DNA of 45,215 nt from Prochlorococcus sp. AH-736-N03 (lineage in GTDB: Bacteria > Cyanobacteriota > Cyanobacteriia > PCC-6307 > Cyanobiaceae). The stretch spans positions 1 to 45,215 of the forward strand of contig JAOIOX010000003.1 of assembly GCA_028140765.1 (NCBI GenBank), given 5' to 3'. Positions 45,042-45,215 of this stretch are shown here, in pieces. Position 1 is the stretch's first letter; each line of letters begins with the position of its first letter. Under the pieces are notes generated by a model. The model worked only from the letters and a program-made list of their open reading frames with translations, made no database searches and was not told the DNA's origin. The translations under genes and the position numbers were made by a program.

Positions 45042-45215
45042 TTATATTATTAACATAAAAAATATAAGCGGAGCAGCAAATCGTACGAATGTTTTTCTAA
45101 TGATATCTATATTATTTGCGATTTCTAGCTTCTTTATCTCAGGAGGATATTGCAATATCACTTTGTCATATACATCAAGATTTTGAGACTTTATATAATT
45201 TTTCCATGGTTCATC
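45042..45215 (-). CDS. C-terminal part of a protein with terminal membrane helix (cut by window edge)
   Basis: Fifty-seven C-terminal residues are visible, open to the right edge. They include WKNYIKSQNLDVYDKVILQY, a PPEIKKLEIANNIDII stretch, then a hydrophobic tail (FAAPLIFFMLII) ending the protein. It could be a tail-anchored protein or the end of a larger membrane protein. Family not recognised; 3 bp before the 33-residue ORF on the same strand. Confidence 0.65.
   Translation of the reverse strand, partial: DEPWKNYIKSQNLDVYDKVILQYPPEIKKLEIANNIDIIRKTFVRFAAPLIFFMLII

Overview
The window is a compact, very AT-rich piece of a cyanobacterial chromosome, almost certainly Prochlorococcus of a high-light-adapted type. 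The support is the combination of genes: chlP (phytyl/geranylgeranyl reductase), ccsA, a Ycf55/DUF3685 protein, a CSP41-like epimerase, DUF3727, CIA30, a marine-picocyanobacterial ferritin and Calvin-cycle genes. Spacing is tiny, TTG/GTG starts are frequent, there is little Shine-Dalgarno signal, and many neighbouring genes overlap. I see no tRNA, rRNA, CRISPR array, insertion sequence or prophage. Species assignment is inference from gene content and composition; no database was searched.

Layout. 1-8.9 kb: the start of sir (cut by the left edge), glyS, chlP, a VanY-type carboxypeptidase, typA, a DUF309 gene, lptB and ccsA. 8.9-16 kb: a carbon-metabolism block (rpe, glpX, hemA, glgC, gnd, pgl), serving the Calvin cycle, glycogen synthesis and the oxidative pentose phosphate pathway, followed by CIA30 and an unknown gene. 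16.8-22.4 kb: ilvD, a small membrane protein, a degenerate uracil phosphoribosyltransferase, a lumenal pentapeptide protein, a CobW GTPase, a 54-residue zinc-finger protein and purS-purQ, closed by a clear terminator. 22.4-36.3 kb: a long leftward stretch with fba, a Gfo/Idh oxidoreductase, accD, prk, leuB, lpxD, proB, yqeG, DUF3727, ruvX and four poorly known genes that end in DUF3685. 36.3-41 kb: hisA, a CSP41-like gene, pgsA, a DUF296-glutaredoxin fusion, an SDR-type protein and nth.

41-45.2 kb looks like an iron-related neighbourhood: an Fe(III)-type ABC ATPase (futC-like), ferritin, a cysteine-rich Crp/Fnr-family regulator, a membrane-anchored zinc-ribbon protein, a second ABC ATPase with tiny membrane-protein ORFs upstream, and three copies of a Fur-box core (ATGATAATGA). 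One of these sits just upstream of an unlisted 40-codon ORF for a Lys/Cys-rich peptide. This is the most likely place for something undescribed.

Other points of note: several proteins keep the family fold but have lost the expected catalytic or metal residues (a UPRT-like protein, a thioredoxin-like protein with SxxS in place of CxxC, and a ribulose-phosphate epimerase with Gln at both metal His positions). The phosphoribulokinase is of the short proteobacterial type. A 30-codon signal-peptide-like mini-ORF lies between the DUF309 gene and lptB. A perfect 13-bp hairpin lies in the glpX leader.
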